This document shows positions 16,154-25,021 of a stretch of DNA of 64,000 nt, piece by piece. Positions within the stretch are counted from its first letter, which is position 1; each line of letters starts with the position of its first letter. The stretch comes from Enterobacter sp. RHBSTW-00175 (GTDB lineage Bacteria; Pseudomonadota; Gammaproteobacteria; Enterobacterales; Enterobacteriaceae), in contig NZ_CP055930.1 in the NCBI RefSeq assembly GCF_013927005.1, positions 4,588,001-4,652,000 of the forward strand, written 5' to 3'. The position numbers and the translations under genes were made by a program. The notes beneath the pieces are model-generated. The model searched no databases. It was given only the letters and a program-made list of their open reading frames with translations, and was not told the DNA's origin.

Positions 16154-17620
16154 TTACCCAGTTTTATTTGCTATTTCGCCAGGTAATGAAGATTGCCATC
16201 CACCGCCTAGCGCCCTGAATGCTGCTACTGCCGCACGGGCCGATTCTGTCTGCGCCTGCGCTCTGGCATCGGAAGCCTGGAGAAGCGTTTCATCGTTGTG
16301 CAGTACGTCAATCAGGCTGGCTGTTCCTTGCAGAAAAGCGATAAAAGAAGACTGTCGGGCGCTTGCCAGGGCGGTTTCACCGCCGGTCAGCGTGGTTGCC
16401 TGTATCTGGCGATTGAGCAGTGCCGAGAAAGCGTTTTCAACGTCTTCCGTTGCACGCAATACTGACAGACGATATGCGGCGAGTGCTTCTGCCTCCTGGC
16501 CTTTTGCCTGCTCTATTTGCGCGTTAATACGCCCAAAGTCAAAGAGCCGCCAGCGTAACCCCAGCACACCTGCCGACTGGCTGGCACCTGCAGTGAAAAG
16601 ATTATCCCCTGATACTGTTGTTGCACTGCCAAGCAGGGCGTTAAGGGAAAACTTTGGATAATACTCGCTGACAGCCACGCCAATACGGGCGCTTGATGCG
16701 GCCAGATGACGCTCGGCCACAATAATATCGGGTCTGCGGCGAAGCAGGTCAGCCGGGGTGCCCATCGCGGTGATTGCGGGTGTATGAGGTATAGCCCCCG
16801 GTGAAGCCAACTGTGCGCGATGCGTCCCAGGAGGTGTACCCAGCATAACGTCCAGCGCATTCATGGCGGCATCGAGACCATTATTCAGAACCGGTATCGT
16901 TGCCTGTACCTGTGCCAGTGCGCCTTCTGTCTGGCGAACCTGATATTCCGGAGCCAGCCCTTTGCTGTGCAACAGCTGAACTTTTTCCAGCAGTTGCTGT
17001 TGCGTGATGACCTGTTTATTCGCAATATCCAGACGGGTCTGTAATCCACGCAGGGTGATATAGATATCCGCAGTCTGTGCGGCGACAGCAAGACGTGTCG
17101 CCGCGACCCCGGCATCAGAGGCCTGATAATCGGCCAGGGCAGCCTGACGGCCCCGCCGCAGGCCACCAAACAGGTCTATCTCCCAGCTTGCATTTATATC
17201 GGTTTCATAGGAATTGCCGTAGCGATTATAATCAGGGGTTGAACTAAGCACCTGACCCAGCGGTGTTTCAACCGACTGATAGGCGCGGGTAGCCTGTCCG
17301 CTGATATTTCCCGAGGGAAGCAGTGCCGCCGTCGCGGCTCCCAGCCCTGCCCGGGCCTGGACCATCCTGGCGGAAGCCTGGGCGAGATCGAGGTTTTGCA
17401 TGAGCGCGTCTGAAACCAGTTGGTTCAACAGGGGATCGCCAAAACTTTTCCACCAGATTGCTAAACTGGCGGGGTCGGATGGTCTGCGCTGCTGTAAGGA
17501 TGACTGTGCCTGGAAATGCTCCTCAAGTGGAGCCGCAGGACGATGATAATCAGGTCCGACTGCGCACCCCGCCAGTAAGCTGGTACTTACAATCAGTGCA
17601 AGAACACGTTGGGGGAACAT
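16154..17620 (-). CDS. Outer-membrane efflux channel (NodT/OprM family lipoprotein)
   Basis: 488 residues with a lipobox (LLAGC at about 16-20) and the paired outer-membrane-efflux repeats rich in Ala/Gln coiled coil. Key family words are GPDYHRPAAP, ATRLAVAAQTADIYITLRGLQ and PADLLRRRPDIIVAERHLAASSA (split here, P-x-D-L-L-x-R-R-P-D-I). It provides the outer-membrane duct for the RND pump encoded divergently beside it. Sharing a TetR-controlled intergenic region with the pump makes a complete tripartite system. Confidence 0.92.
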   Translation of the reverse strand: MFPQRVLALIVSTSLLAGCAVGPDYHRPAAPLEEHFQAQSSLQQRRPSDPASLAIWWKSFGDPLLNQLVSDALMQNLDLAQASARMVQARAGLGAATAALLPSGNISGQATRAYQSVETPLGQVLSSTPDYNRYGNSYETDINASWEIDLFGGLRRGRQAALADYQASDAGVAATRLAVAAQTADIYITLRGLQTRLDIANKQVITQQQLLEKVQLLHSKGLAPEYQVRQTEGALAQVQATIPVLNNGLDAAMNALDVMLGTPPGTHRAQLASPGAIPHTPAITAMGTPADLLRRRPDIIVAERHLAASSARIGVAVSEYYPKFSLNALLGSATTVSGDNLFTAGASQSAGVLGLRWRLFDFGRINAQIEQAKGQEAEALAAYRLSVLRATEDVENAFSALLNRQIQATTLTGGETALASARQSSFIAFLQGTASLIDVLHNDETLLQASDARAQAQTESARAAVAAFRALGGGWQSSLPGEIANKTG

Positions 17621-17647
17621 GGGTAATCCTTGAGATAAACTTGAGTT

Positions 17648-17671
17648 GTGACTACATTACCAAATGGTCAC
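17648..17671. promoter_or_regulatory. 24-bp operator upstream of tetR / outer-membrane factor gene
   Basis: GTGACTA-N10-TGGTCAC, the same architecture and length as the site at 18327-18350, with one mismatch. It lies between the divergent OMF and tetR genes, so the TetR protein probably controls both. Confidence 0.7.
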
Positions 17672-17709
17672 TCGTTGTCAATAAGGGCTCATTGAGCTAA
17701 GCTGGAGAA

Positions 17710-18324
17710 ATGACTAAACAAACTAACGATATCCTCGGACGGGGTCCTTCGGACCATAGTGTCCGTGATCAGGTTGTAGAAGCAGCTACAGACCATTTCG
17801 GGCATTTTGGCTACGAAAAAACGACCGTGTCCGATTTGGCAAAGGCAATAGGCTTTTCCAAAGCTTATATTTATAAATTTTTCGATTCTAAGCAGGCGAT
17901 TGGGGAAGTTATTTGTGCCAACAGGCTTAATCAAGTCTCTGAAATTGTTAGTAACGCTATTGCAGATGCACCGACTGCGTCTGAAAAGATTCGGCGCTTG
18001 TTAAGGGCACTGACAGAGGCCGGTAGTGATTTGTTTTTTCACGATCGCAAGCTTTATGACATCGCAGCCGTGGCTTCCCGAGATAACTGGCCATCGGCAA
18101 CCGCACATCAGGAGCAACTGCATCAACTGATAAAGCACATTATCCAGGAGGGGCGGAATTCAGGAGAATTTGAACGAAAAACGCCCCTTGATGAAGCAGC
18201 AGAGGCCATTTATCTGGTCATGCGACCTTATATCTGCCCTTTACAGTTGCAATATAACCTGGATACAGCATCCCATGCTGCTGTATTGCTGTCATCATTG
18301 ATACTGAGAAGCTTATCACCCTGA
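17710..18324 (+). CDS. TetR-family regulator of the RND pump
   Basis: 204 residues with the TetR helix-turn-helix near 24-65 (HFGHFGYEKTTVSDLAKAIG, FSKAYIYKFFDSKQAIGE). The C-terminal ligand domain is unassigned. It lies between the divergently transcribed OMF gene and the adaptor/pump genes. The two identical 24-bp inverted repeats, on either side of this gene, are the natural targets. Confidence 0.9.
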   Translation: MTKQTNDILGRGPSDHSVRDQVVEAATDHFGHFGYEKTTVSDLAKAIGFSKAYIYKFFDSKQAIGEVICANRLNQVSEIVSNAIADAPTASEKIRRLLRALTEAGSDLFFHDRKLYDIAAVASRDNWPSATAHQEQLHQLIKHIIQEGRNSGEFERKTPLDEAAEAIYLVMRPYICPLQLQYNLDTASHAAVLLSSLILRSLSP

Positions 18325-18326
18325 CT

Positions 18327-18350
18327 GTGACCATTGACTTATTTGGTCAC
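18327..18350. promoter_or_regulatory. 24-bp perfect operator upstream of RND adaptor gene
   Basis: GTGACCA-N10-TGGTCAC, perfect 7-bp arms. It lies 3 bp after the tetR stop and 48 bp before the adaptor start, over the probable promoter. Confidence 0.75.
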
Positions 18351-18397
18351 TTGAATGAGTATGAGAAAACTGTCCTGCTAAATTATTAAGGAATCTC

Positions 18398-19498
18398 ATG
18401 CTCTGGCTCAAACCTGCCACTTTTGCTGTATGCCTGTTGCCGCTGGCCCTTGCGGCCTGTGGCGATTCTTCCAGCACCGATGATCCCCGCACTCAGCCTC
18501 CTCTGGTCAGGGTTGCCACCGTAGTGAGTGCGGGAGATGCTGCCCGCGCATTCACTGGAGTCGTTGTTGCCCGAACCCAAAGTGATTTGGGTTTCAGAGT
18601 GCAGGGCAAAATCCTTGACCGTCTGGTCGATACCGGCCAGACGGTCAAACGCGGACAGCCCCTAATGCGCCTGGATCCCGTTGACCTGCGGTTGCAGGCT
18701 CATGCTCAGCAACAGGTTGTCGCGGCCGCAAAAGCTCGCGCCCGGCAAACTGCGGATGATGAATCGCGTTATCGCGGTTTGGTCAGTGCAGGTGCCGTAT
18801 CGGCATCAGCTTACGATCAGATAAAGGCTGCAGCGGATACGGCCAGCGCCGAACTCAGTGCCGCTCAGGCGCAGGCAAATGTGGCCCAGAACGCGACTGA
18901 TTACGCCTTACTTCTGGCGGATGCCGATGGCGTGGTAATGGATACGATGGCCGAACCCGGTCAGGTGATTGCTGCAGGCCAGCCAGTCATCAGGCTGGCC
19001 AGAGCAGGGCAGCGCGAAGCTATTGTGCAGTTGCCTGAAACGCTGAGGCCAGCCATCGGCAGTGAGGCTCTGGCCACGCTGTATGGCAATGCAAAGCAGT
19101 CTGTTTCCGCCAGACTGCGCCTTCTTTCCGATGCGGCTGATCCTGTCACTCGCACTTTTGAAGCCAGGTATGTGCTTGGCGGCGAGTTGGCCAGCGCGCC
19201 GCTCGGCTCCACAGTGACACTGCAGCTTACAGAAAATAGAACTTACTCCCAGATAATGCAGGTGCCGTTAGCGGCAATCTATGATCAAGGCAAAGGTCCG
19301 GGAGTCTGGGGCATTTCGGGAAAGCCAGCCAAAGTATTATGGCGGCCTGTTCAGGTGATCGGTATCAGTGACGATGCGGCCAGAGTGACCGGTAGTCTCA
19401 AGTCAGGCGAGCAGGTTGTCGCGCTTGGCGCGCATTTATTGCGTGAGGGTGAGGTTGTACGGATGGCATCCCTGGGTGTTGCCGGGAGCCAGCAATGA
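18398..19498 (+). CDS. RND periplasmic adaptor (membrane-fusion lipoprotein)
   Basis: 366 residues with a lipobox (LALAAC) and the adaptor domains in order: barrel-sandwich half (VVVARTQSDLGFRVQGKI), Ala/Gln-rich hairpin at about 100-165, second lipoyl half (ADGVVMDTMAEPGQVI), and beta barrel. Its stop overlaps the start of the pump gene by 4 bp (ATGA), so the two are translationally coupled. Confidence 0.92.
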   Translation: MLWLKPATFAVCLLPLALAACGDSSSTDDPRTQPPLVRVATVVSAGDAARAFTGVVVARTQSDLGFRVQGKILDRLVDTGQTVKRGQPLMRLDPVDLRLQAHAQQQVVAAAKARARQTADDESRYRGLVSAGAVSASAYDQIKAAADTASAELSAAQAQANVAQNATDYALLLADADGVVMDTMAEPGQVIAAGQPVIRLARAGQREAIVQLPETLRPAIGSEALATLYGNAKQSVSARLRLLSDAADPVTRTFEARYVLGGELASAPLGSTVTLQLTENRTYSQIMQVPLAAIYDQGKGPGVWGISGKPAKVLWRPVQVIGISDDAARVTGSLKSGEQVVALGAHLLREGEVVRMASLGVAGSQQ

Positions 19499-22400
19499 GC
19501 AATGGCCGCTTCAATCTTTCGGCGCTTGCGGTACGCGAGCGCTCTATAACGCTGTTTCTGATCTTTCTGATTTCGATAGCGGGTATATTTGCGTTCTTCG
19601 AACTCGGGCGTGCGGAGGACCCTCCGTTCACGATCAAGCAGATGACCGTGATTACCGCCTGGCCTGGCGCAACTGCGCAGGAAATGCAGGACCAGGTAGC
19701 TGATCCCCTGGAGAAGCGCCTACAGGAACTGCGCTGGTATGATCGCACTGAAACCTTCACGCGGCCCGGTCTGGCGGTAACTATGGTTTCCCTGCGCGAC
19801 AGCACTCCGCCATCGGAAGTCCAGGAGGAGTTTTATCAGGCACGCAAAAAACTGGGGGACGAGGCCCAGAAGCTCCCTGCCGGCGTCATTGGTCCTGTGA
19901 TTAATGATGAATATGCGGACGTGACGTTCGCACTCTTTGCCCTCAAGGCCAAAGGTGAACCACAGCGCCTGCTTGCGCGCGATGCGGAATCGTTGCGTCA
20001 GCAGTTGCTGCACGTGCCCGGCGTGAAAAAAGTCAACATCATCGGAGAGCAGCCTGAACGTATTTTCGTCTCTTTTTCCCATGACCGTCTGGCCACTCTG
20101 GGCGTCACCACTCAGGACATTTTCACTGCGCTCAACAGCCAGAACGTACTGACACCTGCAGGTTCTATCGAGACCAGGGGGCCGCAGGTTTTTGTTCGCA
20201 TCGATGGTGCATTCGACAATCTGGAGAAGATTCGCCAGACCCCAATCGTGGTTCAGGGGAAGACGCTGAAGTTGTCGGATGTGGCAACGGTTGAACGCGG
20301 ATACGAGGATCCGGCAACTTTCCTGGTGCGCAACAACGGAGAGCCAGCACTGTTGCTGGGTATCGTTATGCGGGACGACTGGAATGGACTCGATCTGGGT
20401 AAGGCTCTGGAGGCGGAAGTCTCCAGTATCAATGCTGGACTCCCTCTGGGAATGACGCTTAGCAAAGTGACCGATCAGGCTGTCAACATTAGCTCGGCGG
20501 TAGATGAGTTCATGGTCAAGTTCTTTGTTGCCCTGCTCGTCGTTATGGTGGTGTGCTTTCTCAGCATGGGCTGGCGTGTCGGTATCGTCGTTGCGGCGGC
20601 CGTGCCGCTGACACTGGCTGTTGTGTTCGTCATCATGGCAGCTACAGGCAAGAACTTTGATCGCATCACACTAGGATCGTTGATCCTGGCGCTGGGCCTG
20701 CTGGTTGACGACGCCATTATTGCCATTGAAATGATGGTAGTGAAGATGGAGGAAGGCTACAGCCGCATCAAAGCTTCCGCCTATGCATGGAGCCACACGG
20801 CGGCCCCTATGCTGTCCGGTACACTGGTTACTGCCATCGGTTTTATGCCCAATGGATTCGCACCTTCCACGGCAGGCGAGTACACCAGCAATATGTTCTG
20901 GATCGTCGGTATCGCGCTGATCGCGTCCTGGGTGGTGGCGGTGGCATTTACTCCTTATCTGGGCGTGAAGCTACTGCCGGACTTCGGGAAAGTCGTTGGG
21001 GGGCAAGACACCATCTATAACACCCGCAACTACAACCGTTTTCGACAACTACTCAGTAGAGTGATCGCACGCAAGTGGCTGGTAGCGGGTACTGTGATAG
21101 GGATATTTGTGCTGGCTGTCGTTGGCATGGGACATGTAAAAAAACAGTTCTTCCCAACTTCCGATCGTCCAGAGGTGCTTGTCGAAGTTCAGATGCCATA
21201 TGGTACCTCCATTGAGCAAACCAGCGCTGCAACAGCAAAAGTTGAAGCCTGGCTGGCAAAGCAAAAGGAAGCCAGGATTGTGACGTCCTACATTGGTCAG
21301 GGGGCACCACGCTTCTTCCTGGCAATGTCACCTGAATTGCCCGATCCGTCACTCGCTAAAATCGTGATACTCGCGGGTAATGATAAGGAGCGGGAAGCCC
21401 TCAAGCTCAGACTGCGCCAGGCGGTGGCGGACGGGCTGGCTCCTGAAGCTCAGGTACGTGTCACCCAGATTGTGTTCGGCCCGCCTTCGCCATATCCCGT
21501 GGCCTACCGCGTTATGGGCCCCGATCCGGACAAGCTGCGTGAGATTGCAAGTGAAGTAGAGAGTATAATGCGCGCCACTCCAATGATGCGCACCGTCAAC
21601 ACGGATTGGGGGCCGCGTGTACCGACCCTGCACTTTACACTCGATCAGGATCGCCTCCAGGCCGTTGGGCTGACATCCAGTTCAGTGTCCCTACAGTTAC
21701 AGTTCCTGTTGAGTGGTGTCCCTATCACAGAAGTGCGTGAGGATATTCGTTCAGTGCAGGTTATGGGGCGTGCAGCCGGAGATATCCGCCTGGACCCTGC
21801 GAAGATCGCCGACTTTACATTGATCGGTTCAGCAGGGCAACGCATTCCACTGTCACAGGTGGGGGCCGTTGATGTGCGTATGGAAGACCCCTTGTTGCGG
21901 CGCCGCGACCGTATGCCGATCATCACGGTTCGCGGAGACATCGCTGAAGGTCTGCAACCTCCTGACGTGTCCACTGTTGTCCTGAAGAAGTTACAACCGA
22001 TCATCGAGAAGTTACCTTCCGGCTATCGGATTGAACAGGCTGGGTCGATCGAAGAAGCGGCTAAAGCCACCACGGCGATGCTGCCGCTGTTTCCAGTCAT
22101 GATCGCACTCACGCTGCTCATCATTATTTTGCAGGTGCGTTCGATTGCGGCAATGGTCATGGTTTTTGCCACGAGTCCGCTTGGCTTAATCGGCGTGGTG
22201 CCGACATTGCTGATTTTCCAGCAGCCGTTTGGCATCAATGCGCTGGTCGGTCTGATCGCGCTGTCGGGGATCCTGATGCGCAACACACTGATCCTGATCG
22301 GGCAAATCCATCACAACGAACAGGAAGGATTGAGTCCGTTCAACGCGGTCGTCGAAGCAACCGTTCAGCGTGCGCGTCCGGTGATATTGACGGCTCTGGC

Positions 22401-22605
22401 GGCTATCCTGGCATTCATCCCGCTAACCCATTCGGTATTCTGGGGGACGCTTGCCTACACGCTGATTGGTGGCACGTTCGCCGGAACGATTCTGACACTG
22501 GTGTTCCTGCCGGCTATGTATTCCATCTGGTTCAGGATAAAAAGCCCTGCTTCAACATCATCAACGGAAAACAGTTCCTCTGCTGAAGGATTAAAAAATG
22601 TCTGA
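19495..22605 (+). CDS. RND efflux transporter, second system
   Basis: 1036-residue HAE1-type pump. The proton-relay aspartates in TM4 are present (LVDDAIIAIEMMVVKMEEG). The N-terminus FNLSALAVRERSITLFLIFL and the PPFTIKQMTVITAWPGATA segment differ clearly from AcrB/OqxB and place it with the TriC/VexK-like branch. The substrate is unknown. With the adaptor, OMF and TetR this is a self-contained export system. The 3' end overlaps a dehydrogenase remnant by 8 bp. Confidence 0.93.
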   Translation: MSNGRFNLSALAVRERSITLFLIFLISIAGIFAFFELGRAEDPPFTIKQMTVITAWPGATAQEMQDQVADPLEKRLQELRWYDRTETFTRPGLAVTMVSLRDSTPPSEVQEEFYQARKKLGDEAQKLPAGVIGPVINDEYADVTFALFALKAKGEPQRLLARDAESLRQQLLHVPGVKKVNIIGEQPERIFVSFSHDRLATLGVTTQDIFTALNSQNVLTPAGSIETRGPQVFVRIDGAFDNLEKIRQTPIVVQGKTLKLSDVATVERGYEDPATFLVRNNGEPALLLGIVMRDDWNGLDLGKALEAEVSSINAGLPLGMTLSKVTDQAVNISSAVDEFMVKFFVALLVVMVVCFLSMGWRVGIVVAAAVPLTLAVVFVIMAATGKNFDRITLGSLILALGLLVDDAIIAIEMMVVKMEEGYSRIKASAYAWSHTAAPMLSGTLVTAIGFMPNGFAPSTAGEYTSNMFWIVGIALIASWVVAVAFTPYLGVKLLPDFGKVVGGQDTIYNTRNYNRFRQLLSRVIARKWLVAGTVIGIFVLAVVGMGHVKKQFFPTSDRPEVLVEVQMPYGTSIEQTSAATAKVEAWLAKQKEARIVTSYIGQGAPRFFLAMSPELPDPSLAKIVILAGNDKEREALKLRLRQAVADGLAPEAQVRVTQIVFGPPSPYPVAYRVMGPDPDKLREIASEVESIMRATPMMRTVNTDWGPRVPTLHFTLDQDRLQAVGLTSSSVSLQLQFLLSGVPITEVREDIRSVQVMGRAAGDIRLDPAKIADFTLIGSAGQRIPLSQVGAVDVRMEDPLLRRRDRMPIITVRGDIAEGLQPPDVSTVVLKKLQPIIEKLPSGYRIEQAGSIEEAAKATTAMLPLFPVMIALTLLIIILQVRSIAAMVMVFATSPLGLIGVVPTLLIFQQPFGINALVGLIALSGILMRNTLILIGQIHHNEQEGLSPFNAVVEATVQRARPVILTALAAILAFIPLTHSVFWGTLAYTLIGGTFAGTILTLVFLPAMYSIWFRIKSPASTSSTENSSSAEGLKNV

Positions 22606-22724
22606 ACATAAAGTCGTTCTGATTACCGGTGTTCCATCAGGTATTTGGCTCCGTCAGGGATATCAATACCGCTTCCCCATTGAATGATGTTGCACTGACA
22701 GAAATTTATGCACTCGCAGGATGA
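22598..22724 (+). pseudogene. Short-chain dehydrogenase remnant
   Basis: Begins MSEHKVVLITGVPSGI, the cofactor-binding start of an SDR enzyme, with its ATG overlapping the pump stop. After about 16 codons the frame is lost. In a second frame, DINTASPLNDVALTEIYALA ends at 22724 and may be the original C-terminus. A large internal deletion with a frameshift is the likely cause. Confidence 0.65.
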
Positions 22725-22740
22725 GTTCAAGTAGGTGAAT

Positions 22741-22778
22741 ATGCCAGTTGCTATGCCTGAGCAACTGGCATTTATTTT
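22741..22778 (+). terminator. Terminator of the RND operon
   Basis: 12-bp stem ATGCCAGTTGCT / AGCAACTGGCAT with a 7-nt loop, followed by TTATTTTT. Confidence 0.9.
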
Positions 22779-22919
22779 TGTATCAAGACATTGCCCATCC
22801 AGGCGGATCATGCGCTATGTAAGCCCAAAAAAGTAACCACTACAAGACCTGGAGAGTCGGACGTGAAAGAATATTTTGCTTATTATCAGTGTCCGTGCCT
22901 TAATGAAATGATTTGTTTG

Positions 22920-23055
22920 AAGTACAAGCAAACGTAAACATTTTTCCGGACAGTACTCATTCCCAGGTGCTATCACTGATACCCCCTCCTTTTGAGTCCG
23001 TAAGTTTAATATTATACGTTTATAACCACTCTTATCATGTGTTATTGGAGTCAGT
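22920..23055 (+). promoter_or_regulatory. Probable cold-shock-type 5' leader
   Basis: GGTGCTATCACTGATACCCC (22967-22986) resembles the conserved segment of cspA-family leaders that ends in GATACCCCTC. The rest of the 22779-23055 stretch holds no gene. A promoter is not obvious. Confidence 0.4.
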
Positions 23056-23274
23056 ATGCCCTCAAGATTTATAGGCCTGGTAAAATGGTTTAAGGAAGAC
23101 AAAGGTTTTGGTTTCATCTCTCCTCTTGATGGAAGCAAAGATATCTCTGTTCATGTTTCGGAGCTACAGGGTGATAATTTTAACACTCTGTTTGAAGGGC
23201 AGAAGGTTGAGTACACCGTTTATAACGGTAACAAAGGGCCCGCAGCGTCTAAAGTAATTCTTTGTGATAAATAA
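23056..23274 (+). CDS. Divergent CspA-family cold-shock protein
   Basis: 72 residues, single CSD domain. RNP1 is intact (KGFGFI). RNP2, normally VFVHFS, is ISVHVS, losing the Phe residues that stack on nucleic acid. This may weaken RNA binding. TTGGAGTCAGT supplies the ribosome site. It faces the canonical cold-shock gene at 24.1-24.4 kb. Confidence 0.85.
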   Translation: MPSRFIGLVKWFKEDKGFGFISPLDGSKDISVHVSELQGDNFNTLFEGQKVEYTVYNGNKGPAASKVILCDK

Positions 23275-23597
23275 ACATGTGTGGTTCGGTGATATGAGTC
23301 AGTTATTAGGTTTGAACAAAAAGAACTGCAAGCTGAACGAGAGACCAATAATTTAAAATCAGAACAGTAATTTATACCGATTTACAGGTGTGCTGTTCTG
23401 TATAATCAAGTGCAGGTCTCCCGCATGAACGGCCTGAAAGCAGACGTTAACGGGCTGTATTAACAATAAAGTGTGTTAATGAACAGACGACCTGCAACAG
23501 CATCATTGCACTGATTTTATGGTTTTTTATGAAATATTGATAACGGTGGGGCGCTTGATTTTTTTAACTTTAATTGTCAACAAGAACGCGCCGGCAA
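23275..23597. other. Intergenic stretch, no supported gene
   Basis: A 20-codon frame from ATG 23294 has no good ribosome site and looks like decayed sequence. I see no RNA gene. Confidence 0.4.
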
Positions 23598-23756
23598 TCA
23601 TTTTGAAGACTTGAACAAAGTACTACAGAATGGGCAGACAAGCTGAGAACCTTTTTGAACGCGGCTAAAACTATGTTCTGAATCTTTTGAACAGTTTGGG
23701 CACTGACATTTGACCAGGTAATTACGACGATTTTGCATTTTTTTACGTTCTGACAT
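23598..23756 (-). CDS. Small zinc-ribbon protein (YnfU-like)
   Basis: 52 residues beginning MSERKKMQNRRNYLVKC. The four cysteines are arranged CPNC (residues 19-22) and CPFC (41-44), with the QSF-type word SFSRVQKGSQLVC between them. This is the layout of the short YnfU-type zinc-binding proteins of enterobacteria. GGAG lies 6 bp before ATG 23756. It lies on the same strand as, and about 380 bp beyond, the canonical cold-shock gene. Function unknown. Confidence 0.75.
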   Translation of the reverse strand: MSERKKMQNRRNYLVKCQCPNCSKDSEHSFSRVQKGSQLVCPFCSTLFKSSK

Positions 23757-24040
23757 CTGAATCTCCTACGATAAGGGACGACAACGATACACGTTAAATA
23801 TGATAATTACTTGTGTTTTTTTTAGATAACTTTATAAATGTTAAAAACAGCAGAAAAACAAGGTTTTTGACAAAAAAGATACAGAAACAGCAGATAATCT
23901 GCCAGATGAATGTTTTTTGCTATGGACATTCTTCCTGCGTAAGAAAGATGTTTAGCTTCTGGGTTAGAAATTTCGGTGAGTTTATTCTGGTTGACAGTAA
24001 GAGAAGATATCAGAATTCATAATAGATGTGGTTAATAAAA
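23757..24040. other. AT-rich gap between terminator and small zinc-ribbon gene
   Basis: About 280 bp that must contain the promoter of the minus-strand small gene. No convincing -35/-10 pair stands out. A 69-codon plus-strand frame here has no ribosome site. Confidence 0.4.
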
Positions 24041-24065
24041 AACCCGCACAGAGCGGGTTCTTTTA
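24033..24065. terminator. Terminator downstream of cspA-type gene
   Basis: AACCCGC-ACAGA-GCGGGTT stem with A/T-rich flanks on both sides, so it works for the minus strand. Confidence 0.85.
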
Positions 24066-24138
24066 CTATCAGTAATACTTAACTGCTCAGACTATTGTCT
24101 TCATCGCTATCGCAAGTATTACTTATAATTAGCGCGGA

Positions 24139-24351
24139 TTACAGCGGTGAGACATTACCAGCTGCGGGACCTTTAGCGCCATTTTCAATGGTGAAGGAGA
24201 CTTTCTGGCCTTCATCAAGTGTTTTAAAATTGTCACTTTGGATAGCAGAGAAGTGTACGAATACATCTTTGCTGCCGTCGTCAGGGGTGATAAAGCCAAA
24301 ACCTTTATCTGAATTGAACCATTTTACTAAACCAGTCATTTTATTAGACAT
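24139..24351 (-). CDS. Canonical CspA-family cold-shock protein
   Basis: 70 residues with intact RNP1 (KGFGFI) and RNP2 (VFVHFS). It acts as an RNA chaperone and single-strand nucleic-acid binder. A 174-nt leader matches the cspA thermosensing leader, so it should be cold-induced. Which paralogue (cspA, B, E, G) cannot be told from sequence alone. Confidence 0.95.
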   Translation of the reverse strand: MSNKMTGLVKWFNSDKGFGFITPDDGSKDVFVHFSAIQSDNFKTLDEGQKVSFTIENGAKGPAAGNVSPL

Positions 24352-24561
24352 TGATAATTCCTTAATTTATGAGCCACTTAAAAGCGGCGAAGATGGCCTG
24401 TATTTAGAGAGTTACTTATTTGGCACTTAGGAGGAGGCTCATGAAGAAGGGATATCTATGGATAGCTCTTGAACAGAGGACTGCTTTACTAAAACTGCTT
24501 TCATAAGGTCTGTTTTCCAAACCGATGTCGCTATTAAGACATAGAAAAATTAATTCTGCAA
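24352..24561 (-). promoter_or_regulatory. cspA-type promoter and thermosensing 5' leader
   Basis: Minus strand: -35 TTGCAG (24556-24561), 18-bp spacer, -10 TTAATA (24532-24537), start near 24525. The leader shares ordered blocks with E. coli cspA: CGGTTTG, ACAGACC, AAAGCAGT, TTCAAGAGCTATC and GATATCCCTTC. Its length, about 174 nt, is close to the 159 nt of cspA. This leader refolds at low temperature to allow translation. Confidence 0.85.
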
Positions 24562-25021
24562 TGTATATGTTATTTATTTTAACCATTTAAACACCCGGAT
24601 GGCTGAACGGCTGATAAATTACTGAACATGGCAAGAATAGATACGATTTACACAGCACCAGGGGTATCACACTATGAGGGATCACTTCCGTTGAGATTTA
24701 CTCGATACGGGGGGCAGGGCTCCGGTTTACTGTAGCGACGGACATTCAGATTTATTTCTGTGATCCTCAGTCTCTCTGGCAACGCGGTTCAAATGAGAAT
24801 ACGAGCAGGCTGCTCAGACAATATTTTCCAAAAGGTACTGACTTATCGGTTCACAGTCAGCAAAGACTTAACCGTGTTGCATCCCTCGGTTGAACTCACC
24901 GCGAGGAGAAGACGTTATTGTTGCCGCTTATAAGGCACTAAAATGCCAAAATTGGGCGTGGTGATTCAGTGAGTGGTAGGATAAATTCAGGGTTCAATTT
25001 CAGACAATTAAGGAAGCTGGT
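24562..25021. other. Intergenic stretch of 460 bp, nothing recognised
   Basis: No frame with a ribosome site, no RNA gene and no strong repeat were found. The 3' end must carry the promoter of the VOC gene. Confidence 0.45.

Noticed and set aside
16062..16661. 199-codon plus-strand frame opposite the outer-membrane factor gene
   Set aside because: Shadow frame; the Ala/Arg-rich composition reflects the opposite-strand coiled coil.
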